From Candidatus Neomicrothrix sp. UBA2974 (GTDB taxonomy: Bacteria; Actinomycetota; Acidimicrobiia; Acidimicrobiales; MedAcidi-G1), in NCBI GenBank assembly GCA_002348705.1, contig DEAU01000015.1:1-25010 (forward strand): a stretch of 25,010 nt of DNA, written 5' to 3'. Position 1 is the first letter of the stretch. Every line of letters begins with the position of its first letter. Under the pieces are notes generated by a model. That model did no database searches, was not told the DNA's origin, and saw only the letters and a program-made list of their open reading frames with translations. Both the position numbers and the translations under genes were made by a program. Below, piece after piece: positions 8,445 through 15,660 of the stretch.

Positions 8445-9143
8445 TCAGCTGTCGTGCTCGCTCGCCCGATCAATTCCGAGGGTGGCGAGGAGATTTTCAT
8501 GCAACTGGAACCAGATCGTGTGGTATGAGTCGATGATTGGTCGGGCGAACCAGTCAGCCTCGCCGGCCCGCACCCGCTCTAGAGCCGCGGTGAACCGGTG
8601 GCGGTATCCGTGAAAGCGTGTCAGGAGTTCCGTCAAGTCGTCACAGATCGGGCCGACGATTCCATCGACCTCAACCAGCCGTTCAATTACGGCATTGTCC
8701 CATTCATTATCCGCGTGGTCGTTGACCACTGTTTGGCCATCAGGATCGTCCGGGTCAGGGCGCAGTTGCCAATCAGTGCACAGGCCGAGAAAAGACGCGT
8801 TAACGGCCAGAAACCGCCGGTAGGCCTCTTCAACACCTTTCCTGCATCCCGCCGACTCCAGTTCGGAAGCTAGAAGTGATTCGCCGTAGGCACGCCCCTC
8901 CGAGGTCAGCGCCCAACCTGAAATTCGACCCTCTCGGTGTCGCAAGAACCCGAGATCAGCCAATCCATAAAGCACCGCCACCACCTCATCGACGGCCAGG
9001 CCAGTGGCCTCCACCACGGTGCCAGCCTCAACAAAGCCTTGGACCCGGAGGGCGTGGACAATCTGGAGTTCCAGAGCGTTCTCTACCGTCGAATCCGAAA
9101 GGGTTGCAGCCCCGAGATCCGGGATCTGGTGTGTCGTCGACAT
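8445..9143 (-). CDS. Uncharacterised winged-helix-like protein
   Basis: A 232-residue soluble protein I cannot name. Residues about 22-98 (ALELQIVHALRVQGFVEAGT onwards, then VLYGLADLGFLRHREGRISG) look like a winged-helix DNA-binding or MarR-like module: helix, helix, recognition-like helix, then a basic wing and the WALTSEGRAYG segment. The C-terminal half is helical, acidic-aromatic and tryptophan-rich, ending in WFARPIIDSYHTIWFQLHEN. I recall similar proteins in Actinobacteria, sometimes beside pyruvate phosphate dikinase, but cannot verify this. The ATG at 9143 is preferred over an open extension to 9272, which overlaps SURF1; it starts 10 bp after the SURF1 stop. No membrane segment or signal peptide. 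Regulatory function is an inference. Confidence 0.75.
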   Translation of the reverse strand: MSTTHQIPDLGAATLSDSTVENALELQIVHALRVQGFVEAGTVVEATGLAVDEVVAVLYGLADLGFLRHREGRISGWALTSEGRAYGESLLASELESAGCRKGVEEAYRRFLAVNASFLGLCTDWQLRPDPDDPDGQTVVNDHADNEWDNAVIERLVEVDGIVGPICDDLTELLTRFHGYRHRFTAALERVRAGEADWFARPIIDSYHTIWFQLHENLLATLGIDRASEHDS

Positions 9144-9153
9144 GGCGTCCACG

Positions 9154-9933
9154 CTACAGGGGGTCGTCCTCGGGCATCGGGGCGGTTTCGTCTCCTCGCC
9201 GCACCAGACGCACGAGCACCAGCGGATAGCCGACCAAGCCAATGGCAGTAAAGACGAACCACTGGACCGCATACGAGAGATGGGGTCCTTCCCCCAGGTC
9301 GGAGACTGGCACCGCGACCGGCCAGTCCTTCATTCCAACAGCCTCCTCCAACCGAACCCACATCGGCGCCAGACTGACCTCCCACCGTGACTCCAGAGCA
9401 TCACGGTCAAGGCGATCGACCTCAAGGTCGTGGCCACGCTCACCAGACCGGAAAACATCCAGAGTGCCCTTGAGTACCAATTGGTCGCCGGGTTCCCCTG
9501 CCGGAGACCAATCTGCGACATCTCCCTCCTTGTACAAAGACCGAGCCACGAAGCCACGATCGACTGCTACACCCGCCCACGGGTAAGCGGTATCGATTTG
9601 GAACAGAGTGACCACGTGGACACCCGGCCCGCCGCCCATCGAACGGTTGACCAACACCACCTCAGCGTCGCGGAGCCAAGCTCCGTCCATTCGAATCCTG
9701 GTATGACGAAGGTCATCGGGCGGGACGCCCGAGTTCAGTGTGCTGAAGGCTTCAGAGATTGGGGTCGGAGGCACCAAGGACCGCTCGGCCACAACTCTGT
9801 TGTGGTCTCGACGGGCTTGAAGGCGCCGTATCTGCCAGAGGCCGAGGTTGACCGTTGCCGCCAGCAGAGCAATCACCACCAGATGTGAGAGCAGCCACCA
9901 CGGTTTCAGGAAATTGCGGACTTCGGTTCTCAC
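9154..9933 (-). CDS. SURF1 family cytochrome oxidase assembly protein
   Basis: A 259-residue membrane protein of the SURF1/Shy1 family, which helps insert haem a into aa3-type cytochrome c oxidase. The topology is typical: one N-terminal membrane helix (about 13-32) running into LGLWQIRRLQARR, a large extracytoplasmic domain (GVHVVTLFQ, WAGVAVDRGFV), and a second helix near the C terminus after HLSYAVQWFVFTAIGLVGYP. The GTG at 9933 gives the usual short N terminus. A TTG at 9960 adds nine residues, but its GGA element is only 3 nt away. It starts just after dapB and is followed by the HTH-like gene. No oxidase gene is in the window. Confidence 0.88.
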   Translation of the reverse strand: MRTEVRNFLKPWWLLSHLVVIALLAATVNLGLWQIRRLQARRDHNRVVAERSLVPPTPISEAFSTLNSGVPPDDLRHTRIRMDGAWLRDAEVVLVNRSMGGGPGVHVVTLFQIDTAYPWAGVAVDRGFVARSLYKEGDVADWSPAGEPGDQLVLKGTLDVFRSGERGHDLEVDRLDRDALESRWEVSLAPMWVRLEEAVGMKDWPVAVPVSDLGEGPHLSYAVQWFVFTAIGLVGYPLVLVRLVRRGDETAPMPEDDPL

Positions 9934-9966
9934 GAGGAAGGGACCCCGTCCCGGCGCCAACGGTCC

Positions 9967-10740
9967 TCAGAAACCCAAGAGCGCATCGAGGCCCACGGTG
10001 ACACCGGGAACAGCAGCAATGGCCCGAACTGCCAGAACAACACCGGGCATGAATGAAACCCGGTCACTGGTGTTGTGACGGATGGTCAGAGTCTGGCCAG
10101 CTGCGCCCAGAATCACCTCTTGGTCCGCGACAGCGCCGCGCATCCTCAGACTGTGGATCTTTATGTCAGCTGGACCGGAAGCCCCTCGCGATCCCGGTAT
10201 CGCCTCCCGGGTGGTGGGGTCGGACGCCCAGTCAGCTGACGCAGCGGCCATGCGTTCCGCGGTAGCCGCCGCCGTGCCTGAGGGGGCGTCGACCTTGCCA
10301 TCATGGTGGATCTCGACGATCTCGCCGGTGTCGAACCATGGCGCAGCAAGTTCGGCAAATCGCATCATCAGTACGGCTCCGATGGCAAAGTTGGGCACCA
10401 CCACGCAGTTGCTATTCGTGAATACCTCTCTCAAAGCGACCAGGTCGGCGTCGTCCAGACCGCTAGTACCAACTACTGCATGCACTCCGTTTTCGGCTAG
10501 CACCGGGAGGCATACCCGACTGGCCTCTGCCACCGTAAAGTCAACCACCACATCGAGGCCACCGTCGATGGCAACCATCGCTTCGGCGTCTGCCAGGACT
10601 TGGACTCCAAGAAGTTCGTCCCCGGCCGCCGACGGATCGGCGGCCGCCACCAAATCCATGCCGTCGGCTTCAACAATGGCCTCGGCAACAGAGCCACCCA
10701 TGCGTCCAGCCACGCCCAGGACACCGACACGTATGGGCAT
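9967..10740 (-). CDS. dapB: 4-hydroxy-tetrahydrodipicolinate reductase
   Basis: A 257-residue NAD(P)H-dependent reductase that follows DapA in the diaminopimelate/lysine pathway. The Rossmann nucleotide loop GVAGRMG is at 9-15, GTSG at 91-94 and PNFAIG at 116-121. The catalytic signature EIHHDGKVDAPSGT (143-156) has both histidines and K149. In-frame ATGs at 10758 and 10779 extend the protein, but MPIRVGVLG at 10740 matches where the family begins, and a GGTGGA lies upstream. A 9-bp direct repeat (10767-10794) sits just before it. The M16 peptidase gene ends at 10825. Confidence 0.94.
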   Translation of the reverse strand: MPIRVGVLGVAGRMGGSVAEAIVEADGMDLVAAADPSAAGDELLGVQVLADAEAMVAIDGGLDVVVDFTVAEASRVCLPVLAENGVHAVVGTSGLDDADLVALREVFTNSNCVVVPNFAIGAVLMMRFAELAAPWFDTGEIVEIHHDGKVDAPSGTAAATAERMAAASADWASDPTTREAIPGSRGASGPADIKIHSLRMRGAVADQEVILGAAGQTLTIRHNTSDRVSFMPGVVLAVRAIAAVPGVTVGLDALLGF

Positions 10741-10766
10741 CAACGCAGAGTCCACCATGACGCCGA

Positions 10767-10794
10767 GGCTATCGGTCATCGATCGGGCTATCGG
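10767..10794. repeat. 9-bp direct repeat upstream of dapB
   Basis: GGCTATCGG occurs at 10767-10775 and again at 10786-10794, separated by 10 bp that include the palindrome CGATCG. The 19-bp period is close to two helical turns, so a tandem operator is possible. Several such repeats are expected by chance in 25 kb, so confidence in function is low. Confidence 0.3.
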
Positions 10795-10824
10795 AACGAG
10801 TTCTAGTCTCGCTGGGCACTCTGA

Positions 10825-12084
10825 TCAGGTCTCGGGGCCGACCTCGGCGACCGTGGCCTCTGGCGTCAGCACAGCAGCCAGAACTGCGTTTACCTCGTCG
10901 AGGGTGACCTCACGCAGGAGGTCGACATACTCTTCCAGTGGAATGACTCTGCCCAGCAGACTTTGGCTGGTTCCCAATCGAGACATCCGACTTCCAGTGC
11001 CCTCAAGGCCCAAGAGGATCGATCCCTCAAAACCTGCTCGAGCTATTCCCAACTCCTCGGCGGTGATTCCATGGGCGGCTACCTCGGCCACCTCCTCCGC
11101 CACCACCCGCTTTAGCTCTTCTGACCGTTCGGGCGCCGTACCGGCATATACCGATACCACCCCTGCGTCCAAGTATCCGGCCATCGAGGCAAAGACGCTG
11201 TAGGCCAGCCCCCGGTCCTCCCGAACGGTCTGGAAGAGGCGACTGGACAGCCCTCCACCCAACACATGGACACCGATGGCCAGAGCGTGACGGCGCGGAT
11301 CGTTTCGAGAAAGGCCCTGCCATCCCCATGCAAGATGGACCGCCTCGGTCGGCCGGACGAGCCGACGGGCGGATACGGGCAACGACACCGGCGGATTCCG
11401 AACCGGAGTCTCACCCGAGTCACGGCCATCGAAGGCCGCGTAGACCTGCTCAACCAAACGATCGTGGTCAACCGCTCCAGCGGCAGCTACCACCAGATTG
11501 GGAGCGCGATACCACTGGTCGTGGAAGGCGACGATTTCTTCACGATCGAGAGTTGTTACTGAGTTGACACTGCCCAGAACCTCGCGGCCCAGGGGGTGGG
11601 CGGGGAAAAGTGCCTCATAGAGGAGTTCGAAAACCACATCATCTGGATCGTCCGCCTGAAGATGGATTTCCTCGAGGATGACCTGTCGCTCAGTCTCGAC
11701 ATCAGCCGAGCGCAAGGCAGGTGTGCTCAACACGTCGGCCAGCAGAGACACGGCCAGTTCCTGACCGCCTTGACTACCACCAGCCGGAACGCGCGCGTAG
11801 TACGCCGTGTACTCCTTCGCCGTAAACGCGTTCATCTCGCCGCCAGTCGCGTCCACTAGTTCGGCGATCGACCGGGCTGACCTCTCTTCGGTCCCCTTGA
11901 ACAGCAGATGTTCAAGGAAGTGCGAAGCACCAGCAATCTCAGGCGCCTCGTCACGTCCTCCGACACCCACCCAAACCCCGATCGAGACCGAGTGAGCGTC
12001 GGTCATCCTCTCAGACACCACGCTCGGTGCTGCCGTCGAACCGTGTTCAGGCAGGCTCAACTCGACCACCGAACCAGTGGCCAT
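10825..12084 (-). CDS. M16 family zinc metallopeptidase (processing peptidase-like)
   Basis: A 419-residue insulinase/mitochondrial-processing-peptidase type protease. The inverted zinc motif HFLEH (55-59) and the downstream glutamates in ERQVILEEI (132-140) give the full HxxEH...E ligand set, so this copy looks catalytically competent. The second, inactive half-domain follows (LAWGWQGLSRND; GGGLSSRLFQTVREDRGLAY). No signal peptide is visible. Its substrate is unknown. The gene directly follows pnp, a conserved actinobacterial pairing. The ATG at 12084 lacks a Shine-Dalgarno sequence, and a GC-rich hairpin (12087-12105) ends two nucleotides before it. Confidence 0.93.
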   Translation of the reverse strand: MATGSVVELSLPEHGSTAAPSVVSERMTDAHSVSIGVWVGVGGRDEAPEIAGASHFLEHLLFKGTEERSARSIAELVDATGGEMNAFTAKEYTAYYARVPAGGSQGGQELAVSLLADVLSTPALRSADVETERQVILEEIHLQADDPDDVVFELLYEALFPAHPLGREVLGSVNSVTTLDREEIVAFHDQWYRAPNLVVAAAGAVDHDRLVEQVYAAFDGRDSGETPVRNPPVSLPVSARRLVRPTEAVHLAWGWQGLSRNDPRRHALAIGVHVLGGGLSSRLFQTVREDRGLAYSVFASMAGYLDAGVVSVYAGTAPERSEELKRVVAEEVAEVAAHGITAEELGIARAGFEGSILLGLEGTGSRMSRLGTSQSLLGRVIPLEEYVDLLREVTLDEVNAVLAAVLTPEATVAEVGPET

Positions 12085-12086
12085 AC

Positions 12087-12105
12087 GGGCGCCATGTCGG
12101 CGCCC
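12087..12105 (-). other. GC-rich hairpin abutting the M16 peptidase start
   Basis: GGGCGCC pairs perfectly with GGCGCCC over a 5-nt loop. It lies in the 81-bp pnp/M16 gap, 2 nt from the ATG at 12084, exactly where a ribosome site would be. No T-run follows. It may be an I-shaped terminator or 3'-end protector of pnp mRNA, or a translation-inhibiting structure for the peptidase. Confidence 0.5.
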
Positions 12106-12165
12106 AGAGTCAATAGCGCCGTTCGTCAGGACGAACCGTCGACCACGGATTCGGCTCCGTTGGAC

Positions 12166-14610
12166 CTAGCGTCGACGCCGGCGACCACCGCCGCCGCCGC
12201 GGTTGGCCGGTGCAGCAACACCGAGATCGCCGTGAACCGTCTCAAGTTCAGCTTTGAAGGCGTCCTCGAAGCTGGCCTCGACGGGCATAGCGGATTCCAC
12301 AACATCGGCGACCTCGTTGGCCTCATCATCCAGAGCTGCTGTTTCATCAGCAGAAGTTGCGCCGGCATCGTCCTCGGTTGCCGGCGCGTCATCACCACCA
12401 TCAGCGACCGGTGTGTCATCCGCCTCAGAACCCTTTGAGGGCACATCGCCAGCTGGCTTTAGCGAAATCTTGCCGTTCGGGTCAACGTCCTCGACCACTA
12501 CCGATAGAGGCTGGCCCAACTCAAGTACGTCCTCGACCTTGTCGATGCGCTTCCCGCCGCCCAACTTCGAGATGTGCACGAGGCCGTCTCTACCGGGGAG
12601 GATGTTTATGAAGGCGCCGAACTTGGTGATATTCACCACTCGACCTTCGTAGACGGCTCCGACCTCGGCGGTCGGTGGGTCCACGATGAGCATGATCTGG
12701 CGCTTAGCCTCAGCCACCTTGTCTCGGTCCGGCGAAGCAACCGACACAATGCCGACCATGCCATCGTCGTCAACGCTGATATCGGCGCCTGTCTCAGCCT
12801 GGATGGTGTTGATCATCTTGCCCTTCGGGCCAATGACCTCGCCAATCTTCTCGACTGGGATCTCGAAGGCTTCGATCTTCGGGGCATTTTCGCCGACCTC
12901 CTCACGCGGGGCGGGAATCGCGTCGGTCATGACATCGAGGATCTGGAGACGAGCCTCCTTGGCTTGCTGCAATGCTGCGGCGAGGACGTCAGCCGGAATG
13001 CCGTCGATCTTGGTGTCAAGCTGCAGAGCAGTCACAAACTCCGCTGTTCCGGCCACCTTGAAGTCCATGTCTCCGAACGCGTCTTCCGCGCCGAGAATGT
13101 CGGTCAGAGTTACGTACTGGCCGTCCTTATAGACGAGGCCCATGGCGATGCCGGCCACCGGAGCCTTGATCGGCACGCCAGCATCCATCATCGAGAGGCT
13201 TGAGGAACACACCGAGCCCATCGAGGTTGATCCGTTGGACGACAGGACCTCAGAAACGAGACGCAGCGTGTACGGAAACTCCTCAAAACTCGGGACAACA
13301 GGGAATAGAGCCCGCTCGGCAAGCGCACCATGACCGATTTCGCGCCGCTTCGGGCCTCGCATGAAACCAGTCTCTCCAGTCGAAAAGGGCGGGAAGTTGT
13401 AGTGGTGCATGTACCGCTTGCGATCGACGGGGTCGATACCGTCAATCATCTGGTCCATCCGTCCAGTGCCTAGCGTGGTGAAGTTCAGTACCTGGGTCTC
13501 ACCGCGCTGAAAGAGACCTGAGCCATGGGCGGTTGGGATAACCCCCACCTCGGAAGACAGCGGCCGGATGTCACTGGTACCGCGGCCATCGATACGGACA
13601 CCTTCAGCGACGATACGGGTCCGCACCGCCTCCTTGGTCATTGTCCGCACGGCAGCCGAGATCTGGCGGTCAGCGTTTTCGACATCGGCGAACTGTGGCA
13701 AAAGTTCCTCGAGCAAGGAGGCTTTGACTGCCGACTCGGCATCCCCGCGCTCAGTCTTGTCGGCAATGGTCTGTGTCTCAGCAATCTGGACAGCACCTGT
13801 CTCCTGCACGGCAGCAAGGATTTCCTGGCTGTAATCGACAGACACCTCATATGGCATGGTCTCCGGAGCGCCTACCACATCGACCAGTTCCTGCTGTAAC
13901 TCAATGGCCTCCCTGATGTACTGCTTGGAGAACTCCAAACCACCGGCCAGAACCTCCTCATCGACTAGCGGAGCACCGGCCTCGTAAACATCACAAGTGG
14001 CCTCGGTGCCGCCAGCCTCAACCATCATTACCGCGACATCCCCGTCGTCTAGCAGGCGTCCTGCTACGACCATCTCGAAGGCTGACTCAGCGCCCTCCTC
14101 GTACGTGGGGTGTGGAATCCACTCACCGGCCGCTGACCAGGCGATGCGAACCGCACCCACCGGGCCGTCGAACGGGATGCCCGAGAGCATCAAGGCTACA
14201 GAGGCTCCATTCAGGGCTAGGACATCGTGAGGATGTTCCATGTCAGCACCCATCACTGTGCCCACGATGTGGACCTCGTTGCGAAAGCCGTCGGGAAACA
14301 TAGGCCGCAAAGGGCGGTCTATAAGACGGCAGGTCAAAATGGCTGATTCTGGTGCTCGGCCCTCGCGGCGAAAGAACGAACCGGGGATCTTGCCTGCGGC
14401 ATACATTCGCTCTTCGATGTCAACGGTCAGGGGAAAAAAGTCAGCCCCAGGACGGGGGGATTTGGCTCCCGTGGCGGTCACCAGCACCGTCGAACGGCCG
14501 ATCTGAGCCAGGACGGCCCCACCAGCCAGACCGGCCAGGCGGCCGGTCTCAAACGACATGGTCTTGTCGGTCCCACTAAACGTCCGGGCGACATTGGTTG
14601 CTTCAGTCAT
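12166..14610 (-). CDS. pnp: Polyribonucleotide nucleotidyltransferase (PNPase)
   Basis: An 814-residue phosphorolytic 3'-5' exoribonuclease. Two RNase PH-like domains surround an all-helical linker. The second carries the catalytic-core stretch MHHYNFPPFSTGE and the aspartates in DILGAEDAFGDMDFKVAGT. A KH domain (about 575-640, VIGPKGKMINTI) and an S1 domain (about 645-715, GRVVNITKFGAF) bind RNA. It then has an unusually long, acidic, Ala/Asp/Glu-rich tail of about 100 residues ending in GGGGGRRRRR. ATG at 14610 with a purine-rich AGAAGAGAGA leader. It follows rpsO, the classic rpsO-pnp pairing. A 9-bp hairpin sits in its leader. Confidence 0.97.
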   Translation of the reverse strand: MTEATNVARTFSGTDKTMSFETGRLAGLAGGAVLAQIGRSTVLVTATGAKSPRPGADFFPLTVDIEERMYAAGKIPGSFFRREGRAPESAILTCRLIDRPLRPMFPDGFRNEVHIVGTVMGADMEHPHDVLALNGASVALMLSGIPFDGPVGAVRIAWSAAGEWIPHPTYEEGAESAFEMVVAGRLLDDGDVAVMMVEAGGTEATCDVYEAGAPLVDEEVLAGGLEFSKQYIREAIELQQELVDVVGAPETMPYEVSVDYSQEILAAVQETGAVQIAETQTIADKTERGDAESAVKASLLEELLPQFADVENADRQISAAVRTMTKEAVRTRIVAEGVRIDGRGTSDIRPLSSEVGVIPTAHGSGLFQRGETQVLNFTTLGTGRMDQMIDGIDPVDRKRYMHHYNFPPFSTGETGFMRGPKRREIGHGALAERALFPVVPSFEEFPYTLRLVSEVLSSNGSTSMGSVCSSSLSMMDAGVPIKAPVAGIAMGLVYKDGQYVTLTDILGAEDAFGDMDFKVAGTAEFVTALQLDTKIDGIPADVLAAALQQAKEARLQILDVMTDAIPAPREEVGENAPKIEAFEIPVEKIGEVIGPKGKMINTIQAETGADISVDDDGMVGIVSVASPDRDKVAEAKRQIMLIVDPPTAEVGAVYEGRVVNITKFGAFINILPGRDGLVHISKLGGGKRIDKVEDVLELGQPLSVVVEDVDPNGKISLKPAGDVPSKGSEADDTPVADGGDDAPATEDDAGATSADETAALDDEANEVADVVESAMPVEASFEDAFKAELETVHGDLGVAAPANRGGGGGRRRRR

Positions 14611-14629
14611 GCTTCTCTCTTCTCGTTGC

Positions 14630-14652
14630 CCGCCCGGAACGACTCCGGGCGG
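14630..14652 (-). promoter_or_regulatory. Perfect 9-bp hairpin in the pnp leader
   Basis: CCGCCCGGA pairs with TCCGGGCGG across a 5-nt loop. It ends 19 nt before the pnp ATG, just ahead of the purine-rich ribosome site. There is no T-run on either strand, so a classical terminator is unlikely. In E. coli the rpsO-pnp leader carries an RNase III-cut hairpin through which PNPase represses itself; a similar role here is only an analogy. The remaining rpsO-pnp spacer (14653-14791) shows only a weak 5-bp hairpin at 14757-14774. Confidence 0.55.
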
Positions 14653-14791
14653 TTCGATACCGCGGGTTGGCGGCTTTGCGGGTTACAGACGCGTAGCCTG
14701 AATCCCGTTCATCGATCAGGTTGTCGGTCCGTGGTTCCGGCTCCCGACACGAACCAGGTGGCCTTATGTCCACCCGATGGTTGATTCCGAT

Positions 14792-15061
14792 TTAGCGACG
14801 CAGTCCCAACTTGGCAATAATCGCCCGGTAACGCTCGACGTCGTTCTTCCTGACGTAGTCGAGCATCCGCCGGCGGCGACCCACGAGCATTAACAAGCCC
14901 CGGCGGCTGTGATGGTCCTTCTTGTGGACCTTCAGATGCTCGGTCAGGTGGTTAATACGGTCACTGAGCAGTGCTATCTGCACCTCGGGAGAACCAGTGT
15001 CGGTCTCATGCAGTCGATTGGATTCGATGGTGTCGCCCTTGGGCGGCAGGTTGGTCGGCAT
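14792..15061 (-). CDS. rpsO: 30S ribosomal protein S15
   Basis: An 89-residue protein, exactly the usual S15 length, binding the central domain of 16S rRNA. The conserved core HETDTGSPEVQIALLSDRI is followed by HLKVHKKDHHSRRGLL and RRRRMLDYVRKND. The first ~17 residues (MPTNLPPKGDTIESNR) differ from the common N terminus but align in length. The ATG at 15061 has a GAGG ribosome site 5 nt upstream (15067-15070); an upstream in-frame start at 15118 would add 19 non-conserved residues and is rejected. rpsO heads the rpsO-pnp pair. The 152-bp gap to the divergent VOC gene must hold its promoter; a weak -10-like TACCCT lies at 15183-15188 on the minus strand. Confidence 0.96.
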   Translation of the reverse strand: MPTNLPPKGDTIESNRLHETDTGSPEVQIALLSDRINHLTEHLKVHKKDHHSRRGLLMLVGRRRRMLDYVRKNDVERYRAIIAKLGLRR

Positions 15062-15201
15062 CGGAACCTCGGGTTTAGGACCCGGCCTCATGGCACGCTG
15101 CGCGTCGCCGGAAGCCATACGGAGGGCCGGAGGTCTTCGATTCCGACCCTGGACGACCCGGTCGGACCGCCCTCGGAGCTACAGGGTACCGGCACTGGCC
15201 C

Positions 15202-15207
15202 TATTCT
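15202..15207 (+). promoter_or_regulatory. Putative -10 element of a leaderless transcript
   Basis: TATTCT fits the actinobacterial TAnnnT -10 pattern and lies 6 nt before the GTG at 15214. Transcription would then start at or next to the start codon. No ribosome site precedes the GTG, which fits leaderless expression. No convincing -35 is visible. Confidence 0.45.
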
Positions 15208-15213
15208 CACCCC

Positions 15214-15654
15214 GTGGCAACCCAAGCCGTAACCGGCCGATTCACTCATCTCGCACTCCCCTGCCACGACCTCGACGCCACCATCGCTTGGTACGAGGCC
15301 CACACGCCGCTGCGGGCCTTTCACCGACGGGCAGATGTCGATGCCGAAGTGGCCTGGTTGGCTGAAGGGCCGCGACCAGATGGAACCGTTAACCCGGTCG
15401 GAATCGTTGCTGTGCAGTCGTTTTCTGACCGGGACGCTGCCCTACCAATACCGGTGCTCACACCCTTTGCCCATCTGGGTTTCGCCGTGGACGATCCCGT
15501 CGAGGTGGACGCAGCGGCGGAACGGGGTCGAATGGCGGGCTGCCTCCACTGGGAACCGATCGATCACCCTCCGCCAGTCGGCTACCTATGTGCTCTAGTC
15601 GACCCTGATGGGAACGTTGTCGAATTCAGTTTTGGTCAGAGTCTCAGCACCTGA
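15214..15654 (+). CDS. VOC (glyoxalase/bleomycin resistance fold) family protein
   Basis: The only plus-strand gene. It encodes a 146-residue single-domain protein of the vicinal oxygen chelate superfamily. It opens FTHLALPCHDLDATIAWYE and ends with LVDPDGNVVEFSF, the paired beta-alpha-beta-beta-beta modules of the fold. Candidate metal ligands are H12, H87 (AHLGFAVDD) and E137. Members include dioxygenases, glyoxalase I, epimerases and antibiotic-binding proteins; the substrate cannot be told from sequence. GTG at 15214, probably leaderless. It diverges from rpsO and converges on ribH, leaving 6 bp between the stops. The stop codon lies inside a hairpin (15639-15659). Confidence 0.88.
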   Translation: MATQAVTGRFTHLALPCHDLDATIAWYEAHTPLRAFHRRADVDAEVAWLAEGPRPDGTVNPVGIVAVQSFSDRDAALPIPVLTPFAHLGFAVDDPVEVDAAAERGRMAGCLHWEPIDHPPPVGYLCALVDPDGNVVEFSFGQSLST

Positions 15655-15659
15655 GACTC
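15639..15659. terminator. Bidirectional hairpin between convergent VOC gene and ribH
   Basis: GAGTCTCAG pairs perfectly with CTGAGACTC over a 3-nt CAC loop (9 bp). It spans the VOC stop codon (15652-15654) and ends 1 bp before the ribH stop (15661). Neither side has a T-run, so it would be an I-shaped, U-less terminator, a type proposed for Actinobacteria. Its tail-to-tail position supports termination of both transcripts. Confidence 0.6.
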
Positions 15660-15660
15660 C

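Noticed and set aside
10082..11203. Long plus-strand open frame (373 codons) opposite dapB and the M16 gene
   Set aside because: It is a shadow of two confidently identified minus-strand genes; its Ser/Thr/Arg/Ala-rich translation has no recognisable domain and crosses the gene boundary.
12574..13203. Plus-strand open frame (209 codons) opposite pnp
   Set aside because: It is antisense to the conserved PNPase core and KH/S1 region; no ribosome site and no recognisable fold.
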